Source: Lentisphaerota bacterium (GTDB lineage: Bacteria > Verrucomicrobiota > Kiritimatiellia > UBA8416 > JAIOPI01). Taken from it: a stretch of DNA of 64,000 nt. Made by a program: the position numbers and the translations under genes. Positions within the stretch are counted from its first letter, which is position 1; the number at the start of each line of letters is the position of its first letter. Shown one piece after another: positions 18,482 to 26,199 of the stretch. Location: the NCBI GenBank assembly GCA_021413965.1, contig JAIOPI010000021.1, forward strand, positions 156,671-220,670. The letters are read 5' to 3'. The notes below the pieces were generated by a model. That model had not been told where the DNA came from. It saw only the letters and a program-made list of their open reading frames with translations, and did no database searches.

Positions 18482-20083
18482 ATGACGAGGAAGACACGGT
18501 GGATGGTGGTGCTGGCCTGGCTGGTGATGGCGTCGGGCGCCGGGATGGCGCGGGGGGCGGAGACGTCGCTGGCCGACGATGCGGAGTTGGTGGAGGCGCG
18601 TCATGCGGTGCCCCGCCTGAAGGCGGCCGCCGCCTTTGAGGTGCAGGGCGACACGCTCAAGCTGGAGCTCAGCGAGTATGCGGGCTATGCGGGGCTGGTG
18701 GTCGCCAACGGGGGCCTGGAGCCGAGCGAGAACTCGTATTTCTTCAAGAGCCATGGGTTCAAGGTTCAGATCACCATCAGCGAGGAGGACAGCTGGTCGA
18801 GCCTCAACAGCGGTCGCATCGGCGCGTCTGCGACCACGGCCGACGTGCTGCCGCTGTACGGTGCGCAACTGCAGGCCGTGGTGCCGGCGCTGATCGGATT
18901 TTCACGCGGCGCGGACGGCATCGTCGTCAAGTCGCCCATCCAGAAGATCAACGACCTGCGTGGCAAGACGCTGGCGGTGGCCCAGTTCAACGAGTCGGAC
19001 TTCTTCCTGCGCTACCTGACTCAGCAGGCCGGGCTGGAGGTCTATCTGCGACCGGACTTCGCGACGCCCGCCGACCCTCGGAAGGTCAACGTGGTGGCGT
19101 GCGCGGATTCCTTCGGGGCCGGGGACTTGTTCTTGCGCGATTTGAAGAGTGGCCGTGGCCGTCTGGATGGCTGCGTGACGTGGGATCCCAAGACGAGCGA
19201 AGTGGTGGAAGGCAGCGGCGGCAAGGCGCGGCTGCTGACGTCGAACCGGAACCTGCTCATCGTGGCCGACGTGCTGCTGGTGAACAAGGGGTTCGCCGAG
19301 CAGCATCCTGAGATGGTGAATGGGCTGGTGGATGGCCTGCTGGAGGGAAACCGGATGGTGCGTGAGAATCCGGACAGCCACCTGGCGGTGATTGCGAAGG
19401 CGTTTGGCTGGGAGCCGGGCGAGGTGCGCGGCGAACTGCAGAAGGTGCACCTGGCCAACCTGCCGGAGAATCTCGCGTTCTTCGAGGGCTCCATCGATTC
19501 GGCTGGCAGCTACGGCTACATCTACGAATCCGCCACGGCGGCGTACGGTGCGGAATTTGTGCGCGGTTCGTTCAATGGCGACAAGTTCATCAGCCGTGCG
19601 GCGCTGAAAGCGGCAGATGCAGGCGGTCGTTTCAAGAGCCAGAAGGCCGACATTCGCCCGATTCGCTCGAACGAGGCGGTGGCGGTGGAGCAGCCGCTGC
19701 TGTCGCGCGACGTGCGCTTCCTGTTCCAGCCGAACTCCAGCAAGTTGAACATGGAGGATCCGAAGAACACCAGCGACCTGGATTTCATCGCCAAGATGCT
19801 CAAGGTCAGCCCCGGATCGACGCTGCTGCTGCGCGGCCACGTGGACGACGCCATGATTGGCGTGTTTCAGAAGCAAGGCGGTCCGGAATTTGTACAGAAG
19901 ATGGCCATGAAGGCCGTGCAGCTCAGCAAGGACCGCTGCGAGGAAGTCAAAGGGAAGCTGGTGCAGCAGTTTGGCGTGGACGAAAGCCGCGTTGACTATG
20001 TGGGCTGCGGCTGGCGTGAACCGCTGGGCAAGGACATCGACCAGAACCGCCGCGTCGAAGTGCAGTGGTTCATGGTCGAGTGA
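18482..20083 (+). CDS. Solute-binding-protein-like domain fused to an OmpA-type peptidoglycan-binding domain
   Basis: 533 residues with a signal peptide (about 1-29, ending ARGAE). Residues ~90-365 resemble periplasmic substrate-binding proteins of the NMT1/phosphate-binding type (INDLRGKTLAVAQFNESDFF; NRNLLIVADVLLVNKGFAEQ). Residues ~400-533 form an OmpA-like domain (DVRFLFQPNSSKLN; LLLRGHVDDA; DQNRRVEVQWF) expected to hold peptidoglycan. GGGAG lies 6 nt before ATG 18482. No ABC permease or ATPase is adjacent, so this is probably an envelope sensor or scaffold and not a transporter subunit. It follows the two coiled-coil genes after 189 nt and may work with them. Confidence 0.75.
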   Translation: MTRKTRWMVVLAWLVMASGAGMARGAETSLADDAELVEARHAVPRLKAAAAFEVQGDTLKLELSEYAGYAGLVVANGGLEPSENSYFFKSHGFKVQITISEEDSWSSLNSGRIGASATTADVLPLYGAQLQAVVPALIGFSRGADGIVVKSPIQKINDLRGKTLAVAQFNESDFFLRYLTQQAGLEVYLRPDFATPADPRKVNVVACADSFGAGDLFLRDLKSGRGRLDGCVTWDPKTSEVVEGSGGKARLLTSNRNLLIVADVLLVNKGFAEQHPEMVNGLVDGLLEGNRMVRENPDSHLAVIAKAFGWEPGEVRGELQKVHLANLPENLAFFEGSIDSAGSYGYIYESATAAYGAEFVRGSFNGDKFISRAALKAADAGGRFKSQKADIRPIRSNEAVAVEQPLLSRDVRFLFQPNSSKLNMEDPKNTSDLDFIAKMLKVSPGSTLLLRGHVDDAMIGVFQKQGGPEFVQKMAMKAVQLSKDRCEEVKGKLVQQFGVDESRVDYVGCGWREPLGKDIDQNRRVEVQWFMVE

Positions 20084-20104
20084 ACGTCGTCGGCCGCGGC
20101 CGCC

Positions 20105-20647
20105 TTACGGCCAGACGGTCTTGCTCAGGTTGCTGCGCTGGGTGCCCTTGAGATCAGTCCAGGCAAAGGCGACTGGCGTGCCGGACCGCGGAACGCGCAG
20201 GCCGTTATAGCCGCCGTAGACGTTCTCCATCAGCTTGATGGATTGCCCCCCTTTGCGGATGAAATCGAACTTGCCGCCTTCCCAGGTTGAGCCGTTCCAG
20301 ACAAAGAAGTGAGCGAGGCCATCGGAGCTCCAGGGATAGTGGCTGTAGCTGAAGCGGACCTTGTGTCCACCGTCGAAGATTTCGGCGGAGAGGGTCATGA
20401 CCGGCACGGCGCCGGGTGCGGCGGGGCCGCTCGAAGTCTTCCACGAGATGGCATCCCACTCGGCTTGCGAGAGATCGACCGTGTTGGTGCCGGTGGGGAG
20501 TCCGGGCGGGACGGTGGTCGTGGGGGATCCGGGGGACGTCGGGTTTCCCGATGAGCCCGAGGTGGGGCTTCCTGTGTCCACGGCGGACGTATCAGCCAGC
20601 TCGCATCCGGTCGCCACCAACGCTATCATCAGCCAAAACACTCGCAT
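20105..20647 (-). CDS. Lipoprotein of unknown function
   Basis: 180 residues. The signal peptide MRVFWLMIALVATGC has a lipobox ending at Cys15; a Ser/Thr/Gly/Pro-rich linker (~20-55) follows, then a single beta-rich domain (~60-180) with YSHYPWSSDG, FVWNGSTWEGGKFDF and VAFAWTDLKG. ATG 20647 has AAGGAG 7 nt upstream; an ATG two codons earlier is too close to that site. It lies 24 nt after the outer-membrane protein gene on the same strand, so the two probably form an operon. I do not recognise the domain. Confidence 0.7.
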   Translation of the reverse strand: MRVFWLMIALVATGCELADTSAVDTGSPTSGSSGNPTSPGSPTTTVPPGLPTGTNTVDLSQAEWDAISWKTSSGPAAPGAVPVMTLSAEIFDGGHKVRFSYSHYPWSSDGLAHFFVWNGSTWEGGKFDFIRKGGQSIKLMENVYGGYNGLRVPRSGTPVAFAWTDLKGTQRSNLSKTVWP

Positions 20648-20671
20648 ACGCATTCTCCTTCCAGCGCCCGC

Positions 20672-21574
20672 TCAAAGGATATGGGTCAACCCGATACCCG
20701 CGAACAGCCCATCGTCGACTTCCACATCATCGGCCCCCGCCTCGAAGGAGATCTCACGCTGGAGCACCGTGCCGCCCTGCAACGCGAGGAGCGTGTAGGG
20801 GCTGATGCCAAGTTCGAGAGCTCCGTAGAGGCGATATTCCTCGTAGCGCAGGCGCTCGCGCGCGTCGTCACCCATGTTGTATTCGGGCCACAGTGTGGCA
20901 CGTGCGCCGGCGGTGAAGCGGAAACGGCGGTGGGGGGCGAGCACCAGGCGCGACTCGGGGTAGCCCAGGTCGAAGATGACGTTGTCGCGATTCGCCAGCC
21001 GCAAGCCGATGCAGGGATCGACGACGTGGTCAAAGGTGGGATAGACGTTGGCGCCGGCGTAGATGGAGAAGTCGGGCGTGATGGGTTTCACCCAGCGGCC
21101 GCCGAATGGCACCGAGAAGTCGTCGCCGCCGAAAGAGTCGAAACTGGAGTACAGGCCCGGCGAGACGCTGGCTTCGAAGCCGTAGTTCTGTTCAAAACGC
21201 TGGGTCCACTGGAGCCGCAGGCGAGCCATGTTCAGGGAGTAGACATCGTCGTCGGACCCGCCCGTGTAGAGGAACATGCTATCCCACAGTCCCTGCAGGT
21301 CGACGTCCGCGCCCGACTCGTTTTCCCAGTTGCCGAAGCGTCCCCAGCCACTGACGGTGCCGCTGGAAAGGTCTTCCCATCCGGGGGCGGTGGTGTGGGC
21401 GGGGAACGCGTATTCAAGGTTGAGGCCTGACGAGCGCTCCAGGGGCATATCGAGGATGCAGCAGTCGCGGCCCTCGACCTTGCGGTAAGAGTCGCCCTGG
21501 GCGAAAGCGGTGGGCTGCAGAGCGACCAGGGTCAGAACGGCGACGGCGACGGCAAAACCATTATTGGGCGTCAT
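20672..21574 (-). CDS. Outer-membrane beta-barrel-like protein
   Basis: 300 residues with a signal peptide (about 1-25, ending AFAQ). The mature part alternates short polar and aromatic strands (MARLRLQWTQRFEQNYGFEA; SPGLYSSFDS; FRFTAGARATLW; YGALELGISPYTLLALQGG) and ends GLFAGIGLTHIL, typical of small barrels. Two adjacent cysteines (DCC) sit shortly after the signal peptide. It is the first gene of a two-gene unit with the lipoprotein. A promoter-like pair at 21705-21733 gives a leader of about 120 nt that contains a GC-rich hairpin. Transport role unknown. Confidence 0.7.
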   Translation of the reverse strand: MTPNNGFAVAVAVLTLVALQPTAFAQGDSYRKVEGRDCCILDMPLERSSGLNLEYAFPAHTTAPGWEDLSSGTVSGWGRFGNWENESGADVDLQGLWDSMFLYTGGSDDDVYSLNMARLRLQWTQRFEQNYGFEASVSPGLYSSFDSFGGDDFSVPFGGRWVKPITPDFSIYAGANVYPTFDHVVDPCIGLRLANRDNVIFDLGYPESRLVLAPHRRFRFTAGARATLWPEYNMGDDARERLRYEEYRLYGALELGISPYTLLALQGGTVLQREISFEAGADDVEVDDGLFAGIGLTHIL

Positions 21575-21660
21575 GGGCGCGATATCCTGCGTAAAGTCGC
21601 GAGGCCGTTCCCGGTTTCGGGTCAGACGCGCGATGTGGCGGACGCGGGCGATCCTTCACG

Positions 21661-21679
21661 GCCGGCTTGCAAGGCCGGC
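21661..21679. promoter_or_regulatory. GC-rich palindrome in the 5' leader of the outer-membrane protein gene
   Basis: GCCGGC, 7 nt (TTGCAAG), GCCGGC. It lies between the candidate promoter and the start codon of the minus-strand gene, so it would form in the mRNA leader. It might act on mRNA stability; there is no direct sign of a riboswitch. Confidence 0.35.
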
Positions 21680-21704
21680 TTGAGAGCGCAGCTTGAAAGC
21701 ACTT

Positions 21705-21733
21705 CTCTTATCGGTCGAGACGACGGGCGTCAA
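21705..21733 (-). promoter_or_regulatory. Candidate promoter for the outer-membrane protein-lipoprotein operon
   Basis: Minus strand: TTGACG (21733-21728), 17-nt spacer, TAAGAG (21710-21705). Upstream of 21574 with a ~120-nt leader. Confidence 0.4.
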
Positions 21734-21835
21734 GCATACCCGGACATTTTCCCGCGAGAATATTTGACGTGTATGGAGGGCTGGGCGGGGCTCTCGCGCA
21801 GAAGTCCTTGCGGCGCCGGATGTTGGTCGCGCGGG

Positions 21836-22660
21836 TCAGCCGTAGGCGCCTTTAGGGTGTTTGCCCAGAACGCGGAGGAGGCGTTCGTCGGCGCCGGCCA
21901 GGACGTGGGTTGGCATGTGATAGTTCAGGAACGGGTAGAATTTCTGGGCCATCATGCGCATGCCCATGTTGTGCTGCAGCAGGTAGCGCCGGCGATTGGA
22001 GGTGTTGGGCGCACCGCGATGCCAGACCATCGGATGCTGCAGATACACGTCGCCGGCTCTGACGAAGATGGCGTGCGGGCCGTGCCCCTCGAATGTCGGG
22101 CACTCGGCATCGTTCGGATGACGGCCGGAGTAGTGGCTGCCCGGCACGACTTGCGTCGGCCCGTACTCGTCGGACGGTACATCGCTGAGTGCAATCTGAC
22201 CGTTGACCATGAAGGTGGGGAAGCGCAAGGCGGGGTCGAAGCGAGGCATCCCGTCCGGCAGCGGAAACCACGGCTGCGCGAAATCGATGTGCCAGTTGCT
22301 GATGGCCTGGCCGGGATCATTCAGCACGGCATTGTTGGCGATGAGGTGGCAATCCTTGCCGAGCAGGCGTTCGAAGAGTCCGATGAGGGGCTCCCGCACC
22401 AGCAGGTCGCGGAACATGCGGTCGATCTCGAATAGCCGCACGAAGATGTAGTCGCTGTAGGCGATGTCCCTGTCCGCCAGCGTGGGGTCGGCGCGGATGC
22501 GGTCGAGCCGCGCCACGAGTTCGCGGACTTCGTTCACGCTAAGCACGCCCGGTATATGCACATAGCCGTCGCGCACAAAGCGATCCACGATGTCACGGCA
22601 CTGCGAGTCGCTGAAGGGCTGTCCCTTCTCCACGGGGCTGGTACCAACGGTCTCGGGCAT
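21836..22660 (-). CDS. Phytanoyl-CoA dioxygenase (PhyH) family protein
   Basis: 274 residues of an Fe(II)/2-oxoglutarate-dependent oxygenase. The metal-binding facial triad is visible as H124-x-D126 (NWHIDFAQ) and the distal H214 (MVWHRGAPN), with Arg223-225 after it as the likely 2-oxoglutarate contact. The N-terminal PFSDSQCRDIVDRFVRDG helix is typical of the family. No signal peptide, so cytoplasmic. ATG 22660 has AAGGAG 9 nt upstream and a promoter behind it; the longer frame without a ribosome site was not used. The substrate cannot be told from sequence; neighbours give no pathway. Confidence 0.85.
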   Translation of the reverse strand: MPETVGTSPVEKGQPFSDSQCRDIVDRFVRDGYVHIPGVLSVNEVRELVARLDRIRADPTLADRDIAYSDYIFVRLFEIDRMFRDLLVREPLIGLFERLLGKDCHLIANNAVLNDPGQAISNWHIDFAQPWFPLPDGMPRFDPALRFPTFMVNGQIALSDVPSDEYGPTQVVPGSHYSGRHPNDAECPTFEGHGPHAIFVRAGDVYLQHPMVWHRGAPNTSNRRRYLLQHNMGMRMMAQKFYPFLNYHMPTHVLAGADERLLRVLGKHPKGAYG

Positions 22661-22702
22661 GTTGACGACTCCTTGGCTGTGGGGTGGACGGCAAGTGAGC
22701 GG

Positions 22703-22732
22703 ACGATACAACGGTCGGGGAGCGCGCGGCAA
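22703..22732 (-). promoter_or_regulatory. Candidate promoter for the PhyH-family gene
   Basis: Minus strand: TTGCCG (22732-22727), 18-nt spacer, TATCGT (22708-22703). Leader about 40 nt, with the AAGGAG site inside it. Confidence 0.45.
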
Positions 22733-22885
22733 TAAGGGAAGCAGGGATGGTTGCGGGGGCGATCCTCATCGCAGGCCGCATCCGCCGCGGCATGACCGGC
22801 GACATGGGGCACACGGGCTGACGGCGCCGCGCGCCCCCGGGCACAGCTCTCAGGCACAGAGGGCAGAGGCTTGTCCGGGTTCCTG

Positions 22886-22914
22886 ATGACAAGGGGGCGG
22901 GCAGCCGATATAGT
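22886..22914 (+). promoter_or_regulatory. Promoter predicting a near-leaderless transcript of the HisJ-type gene
   Basis: ATGACA (22886-22891), 17-nt spacer, TATAGT (22909-22914). The ATG follows 9 nt after the -10, so transcription should begin within about three bases of it. No ribosome-binding sequence is present in CCCGCCCTC before the ATG. Confidence 0.5.
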
Positions 22915-22923
22915 CCCGCCCTC

Positions 22924-23727
22924 ATGCGCATTCTTGCCGACTATCACATGCATACGCCGCGCTGCAAACACGCGGTTGGCCCGCTGGAAGGCTACATCGA
23001 GAAGGGGATCGCGCTCGGGTTGCGCGAGGTCGGTTTTGCCGACCACAATCCGCTGCCCGATGGCGTGGGGGCCAATGTGCGCATGGATGAGGCGGAATTG
23101 GACGACTACGTGGCCGATGTACTGCGGCTGCGCGAACGCTATCGCGGTGCGATCGAGGTGAGGCTCGGGCTGGAGATGGACTACGTCGAGGGGATGGAAC
23201 CGTACCTGGCGGAGCAGCGCCGGCGCTATCCCTGGGATTACGTGCTCGGGTCGGTTCATTATCTCGACACGGCCGGCCGGCAGATCTCATGGCCCCGGAA
23301 CTTCGCGGGCGACATTCATACGCTATACGCGCGCTACTACGAGCTGGTGCGCCAGATGGCCGCGACCGGCCTCTACGATATCGTGGCGCACGTTGATCTG
23401 CCCAAGCGCACCGGGCGGCCCGCCGCGGAACCCGAGCGTGAGATGGTGACGCAGACGCTGGCGGTCATCGCGCGCTCGGGAATGAGCGTGGAAATCAACA
23501 CGTCGGGGTATCGGCATCCGGAGCTGGCTTACCCGGAGGCCTATCCCTCGGTCCCGATCCTGCGCGAGATCCTGGCCCTGGGCATTCCGCTGACCGTCAA
23601 TTCCGACGCGCACGCGCCGGATCATGTGGGCACTCAGTTCCCGGCGATCGAAGCGTTGCTCAAGGATCTCGGCTGCCGTTCGCTGGCCCGCTACGCCGGT
23701 GGCCATCGCGAATCCTACGAGGACTGA
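22924..23727 (+). CDS. Histidinol-phosphatase, PHP family (HisJ/HisK type)
   Basis: 267 residues. PHP-domain metal ligands are visible: DYHMHTPRCKH at the start, FADHNP (~40), GLEMDY (~82), GSVHYL (~105), VAHVDLPKR (~155) and NSDAHAPDHVG (~225). Length and order fit the Bacillus HisK type that dephosphorylates L-histidinol phosphate, the penultimate step of histidine synthesis. No other his gene is in the window, so a different phosphoester substrate is possible. The transcript appears leaderless. Confidence 0.8.
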   Translation: MRILADYHMHTPRCKHAVGPLEGYIEKGIALGLREVGFADHNPLPDGVGANVRMDEAELDDYVADVLRLRERYRGAIEVRLGLEMDYVEGMEPYLAEQRRRYPWDYVLGSVHYLDTAGRQISWPRNFAGDIHTLYARYYELVRQMAATGLYDIVAHVDLPKRTGRPAAEPEREMVTQTLAVIARSGMSVEINTSGYRHPELAYPEAYPSVPILREILALGIPLTVNSDAHAPDHVGTQFPAIEALLKDLGCRSLARYAGGHRESYED

Positions 23728-23774
23728 AGCGCCCTGCTCAGCGCGCGGGTGAGCCAGGGCGCTTGCCGCGTCAT

Positions 23775-24974
23775 CTAGAAGGCCAGGTCCAGCCGGGCGG
23801 CCGCGAAATCCTCTGTGGCGACCGGCGCGTCGGGCTGGTGCTGCCGGCGGTGTGAGTACTCCACGTGCAGGGCCAGGTTGTCCACGAAGTAGTAGCGGGC
23901 ACCGCCCGTCCATCGCGTGATATCCTGGTCGATGTCCGACGGCGTGTCGACCCAGTCGAAGCGGCCGAAGCCGACGATCCACGTGCAGGGCATGACGCTC
24001 AGCTCGGCGAATCCACCGCTGAACTCCACGTCCTCCGTGGTACCCCAGAGCAGCTGGTCATCCTCGCCCACCAGGTATTGCAGGGCCAGGTTGCTGTGCA
24101 TGGCGTTCAGGCTGGCGTCAAATCCGACCCGGCTGAGGTCCTGCCGGTCTCCGGTCCCGTCGGCCTCATCGGTGCCGGGGCGTGTCTGGCCGAGGTAGCC
24201 GATGACCCCGAGTCGTTGTCCCGCCGTCTGGCCCTCGCCGGCCCCCAGCACGACGCTGGCTCGGGCATACACATCCTGCGGGGCATCGTCCGCGCGATTG
24301 TTCTCAGACCCGTTCAGGTATCCAACCGCGTACGCGAGCCCACGGCCGTGGCCGGTGGCTTCGATGCCGTCCTGCGTATCGGCCAGTGTCGCCACCCCGG
24401 GGGCGCCGAAACTGTAGACCTCGTAGGGCGTGATCGAAAGCTTGCGCTTCACGCTGAAGGCCGAGCTGGCCGGTTCCATCCGGCCCACGCGCACGTTCAG
24501 CCAGGGCGAGCCCAGGTTGCTGAACATGACGTTTCCAGACTCCAGCGTGCCGTCCTGCGCCTCCACGCCGCGCGATTCGTCAATCTGGGGGAGGAGGGTC
24601 ACGAAGTAGCCGATGTTCGGCGCCAGCAGGCCGCTCGACAGCACATCGACGCCGTTCATCAGGAACTCCTCCTGCTCCTGAATGTCGGGTGAGTTCTGCG
24701 CGCTGTAGCTGGTATAGCCGCCGCTCAATCGCACGGCAAATGGCGGCGGGCCTTCCAGCACGGTCTTCTCCTCATTCTCGCGCCCCGGCAATTGGTACGC
24801 ATTCTGCCGGTACCGCTCGCCGTAATCGTTCAGGCGCGGGAAGCTGGAATGGCACATGGTGCAGTTGTACCCGTACTTCCGGGCAAAGGCCGGGATGGCC
24901 TCGCCGGACTGCGGCAGCATGGCGCCCGACATCGCCACGATTCCCATCATCAAGAGCATGCGCGTGCGCGTCAT
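23775..24974 (-). CDS. Outer-membrane porin-like protein with an N-terminal c-type haem site
   Basis: 399 residues with a signal peptide (about 1-26, ending GEA). Immediately after comes IPAFARKYGYNCTMCHSSF with a single CxxCH (Cys38, Cys41, His42), then PRLNDYGERYRQNAYQLPG, a block common in proteins that join one haem to a barrel. The remainder is beta-strand rich (VRLSGGYTSYSAQ; LALQYLVGEDDQ; ARYYFVDNLALHVEYSHR) and ends DFAAARLDLAF, with a terminal Phe as in outer-membrane barrels. Its ATG overlaps the stop of the di-haem peroxidase gene by 4 nt, so both form one operon. Probable electron transfer at the outer membrane, partner of the peroxidase. Confidence 0.75.
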   Translation of the reverse strand: MTRTRMLLMMGIVAMSGAMLPQSGEAIPAFARKYGYNCTMCHSSFPRLNDYGERYRQNAYQLPGRENEEKTVLEGPPPFAVRLSGGYTSYSAQNSPDIQEQEEFLMNGVDVLSSGLLAPNIGYFVTLLPQIDESRGVEAQDGTLESGNVMFSNLGSPWLNVRVGRMEPASSAFSVKRKLSITPYEVYSFGAPGVATLADTQDGIEATGHGRGLAYAVGYLNGSENNRADDAPQDVYARASVVLGAGEGQTAGQRLGVIGYLGQTRPGTDEADGTGDRQDLSRVGFDASLNAMHSNLALQYLVGEDDQLLWGTTEDVEFSGGFAELSVMPCTWIVGFGRFDWVDTPSDIDQDITRWTGGARYYFVDNLALHVEYSHRRQHQPDAPVATEDFAAARLDLAF

Positions 24975-26020
24975 AGGGCACCTCCTTTTCCGGTCTCAGC
25001 GGATGCGGGGGAATCCGGCGGGAGCGGCGGCGCCTCCATCACCGGGTACGTCCCGGTTAATGCTTCCATGAATGCCACGAGGTCCTGCATTTCCTTCTTG
25101 GTCAGGGCCAGCGGCAGCATCTGCGGATCGAGATTCGGATTGGGCACGCCGCCACGGTTGTAGAACATCATCACATCGAGCAGCGTCTTCTCTGAACCGT
25201 CATGCAGAAAGGGCGCCGTGACCGCGACGTTCAACAACGTGGGCGTCTTGTAGCGTCCCAAGTCCCCGGGTTTGTTGGTGACCTTCTGCCGGCCGGGGTT
25301 GGGGGACGCGACCTGCATCCCCACGCCCAGATTGTGGAAGCCCTGATCCGAGAACAGGGGGCCGCTGTGACAGGCCGAGCAGTGGCCTTTGCCGTTGAAC
25401 AGCGCCTGGCCTCGCACGGCAGCTGGAGACATGGCCTCCCTGTCTCCGGCGAGGTATCGGCTGTAGGGCGAGGGGCCCGACACAATGGTCCGCTCAAAAG
25501 CGGCGATGGCTTTGGCGATGCCATCGGTGGTCGCGTCCGTGCCGAAGACGTCCTGGAACATGTCGCGGTAGCCGGGGATGGCGTTGAGCTTGCGGACGAC
25601 ATTGTCCAGTGTCTCGCCCATCTCGATCGGATTATGGATGGGGCCGAGGGCCTGCTCCTCGAGCGAGCCGGCGCGCCCATCCCAGAATTGGAACTGCATG
25701 TAGGCCGAGTTTACAATGGTGCCGGAATTGCGATCGCCCACTTGCTTGCCGATCCCCGTGTCCGTCGGTGTGATGTTTGCCCAGCCGGTTTTGGGGTTGT
25801 GGCACGTTGCGCAACTGATGGTGTTGTCCGCTGAAAGTCGGGGCTCAAAATAGAGGGCCCGTCCAAGGCGGATTTTGGCATCGGTTTGCGGATTGTCGGC
25901 CGGCACAGGGACCGGCGGCAGCGGTCCGTTCGCCAGGAATCCGCTCCCGCTGGCACGACCGGCTGAGCCGGCCAGCACGAGGGCAAGCATCACCCAGACA
26001 CACATTCCCATACGGCTCAT
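24971..26020 (-). CDS. Di-haem cytochrome c peroxidase / MauG family protein
   Basis: 349 residues with a signal peptide (MSRMGMCVWVMLALVLAG, to ~24). Two CxxCH sites, ISCATCHNPKTG (~85) and HCSACHSGPLF (~230), together with the family blocks KIRLGRALYFEPRLS and RYKTPTLLNVAVTAPFLHDG, place it among bacterial cytochrome c peroxidases and MauG-type enzymes in the periplasm. ATG 26020 has AGGTGG ~8 nt upstream. It is the first gene of a two-gene operon with the haem-porin protein, which suggests peroxide reduction or electron transfer coupled to the outer membrane. Confidence 0.85.
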   Translation of the reverse strand: MSRMGMCVWVMLALVLAGSAGRASGSGFLANGPLPPVPVPADNPQTDAKIRLGRALYFEPRLSADNTISCATCHNPKTGWANITPTDTGIGKQVGDRNSGTIVNSAYMQFQFWDGRAGSLEEQALGPIHNPIEMGETLDNVVRKLNAIPGYRDMFQDVFGTDATTDGIAKAIAAFERTIVSGPSPYSRYLAGDREAMSPAAVRGQALFNGKGHCSACHSGPLFSDQGFHNLGVGMQVASPNPGRQKVTNKPGDLGRYKTPTLLNVAVTAPFLHDGSEKTLLDVMMFYNRGGVPNPNLDPQMLPLALTKKEMQDLVAFMEALTGTYPVMEAPPLPPDSPASAETGKGGAL

Positions 26021-26088
26021 ACGCGCACCACCTTTCCAGTCATGACGGGAGGCCATGAGCGTCTTTGCGGACACGCCGGACAAAACAT

Positions 26089-26140
26089 GACTCAGCTTGT
26101 ATGGCTTACGCCTTGATGGGTAATCCATACAAGCTGAGTC
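26089..26140. terminator. Long inverted repeat after the phosphofructokinase gene, possible terminator
   Basis: Two perfect 16-bp arms (GACTCAGCTTGTATGG at 26089-26104 and its complement at 26125-26140) enclose 20 nt in which TTAC and GTAA can pair further. Read on the minus strand it lies 60 nt after the phosphofructokinase stop and is followed by ATGTTTTG, a short T tract. The stem is unusually long and not GC-rich, so it could instead be an operator upstream of the peroxidase operon (start 26020). Confidence 0.5.
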
Positions 26141-26199
26141 GTCAATAAAGAATGGCGGGTGGCCTTGCCGGATTGAGCGATCCCCTGGGAGCTCAGGGG

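Noticed and set aside
18482..20083. Solute-binding/OmpA protein considered as part of an ABC importer
   Set aside because: No permease or ATPase gene lies nearby, and the OmpA domain would fix it to the cell wall.
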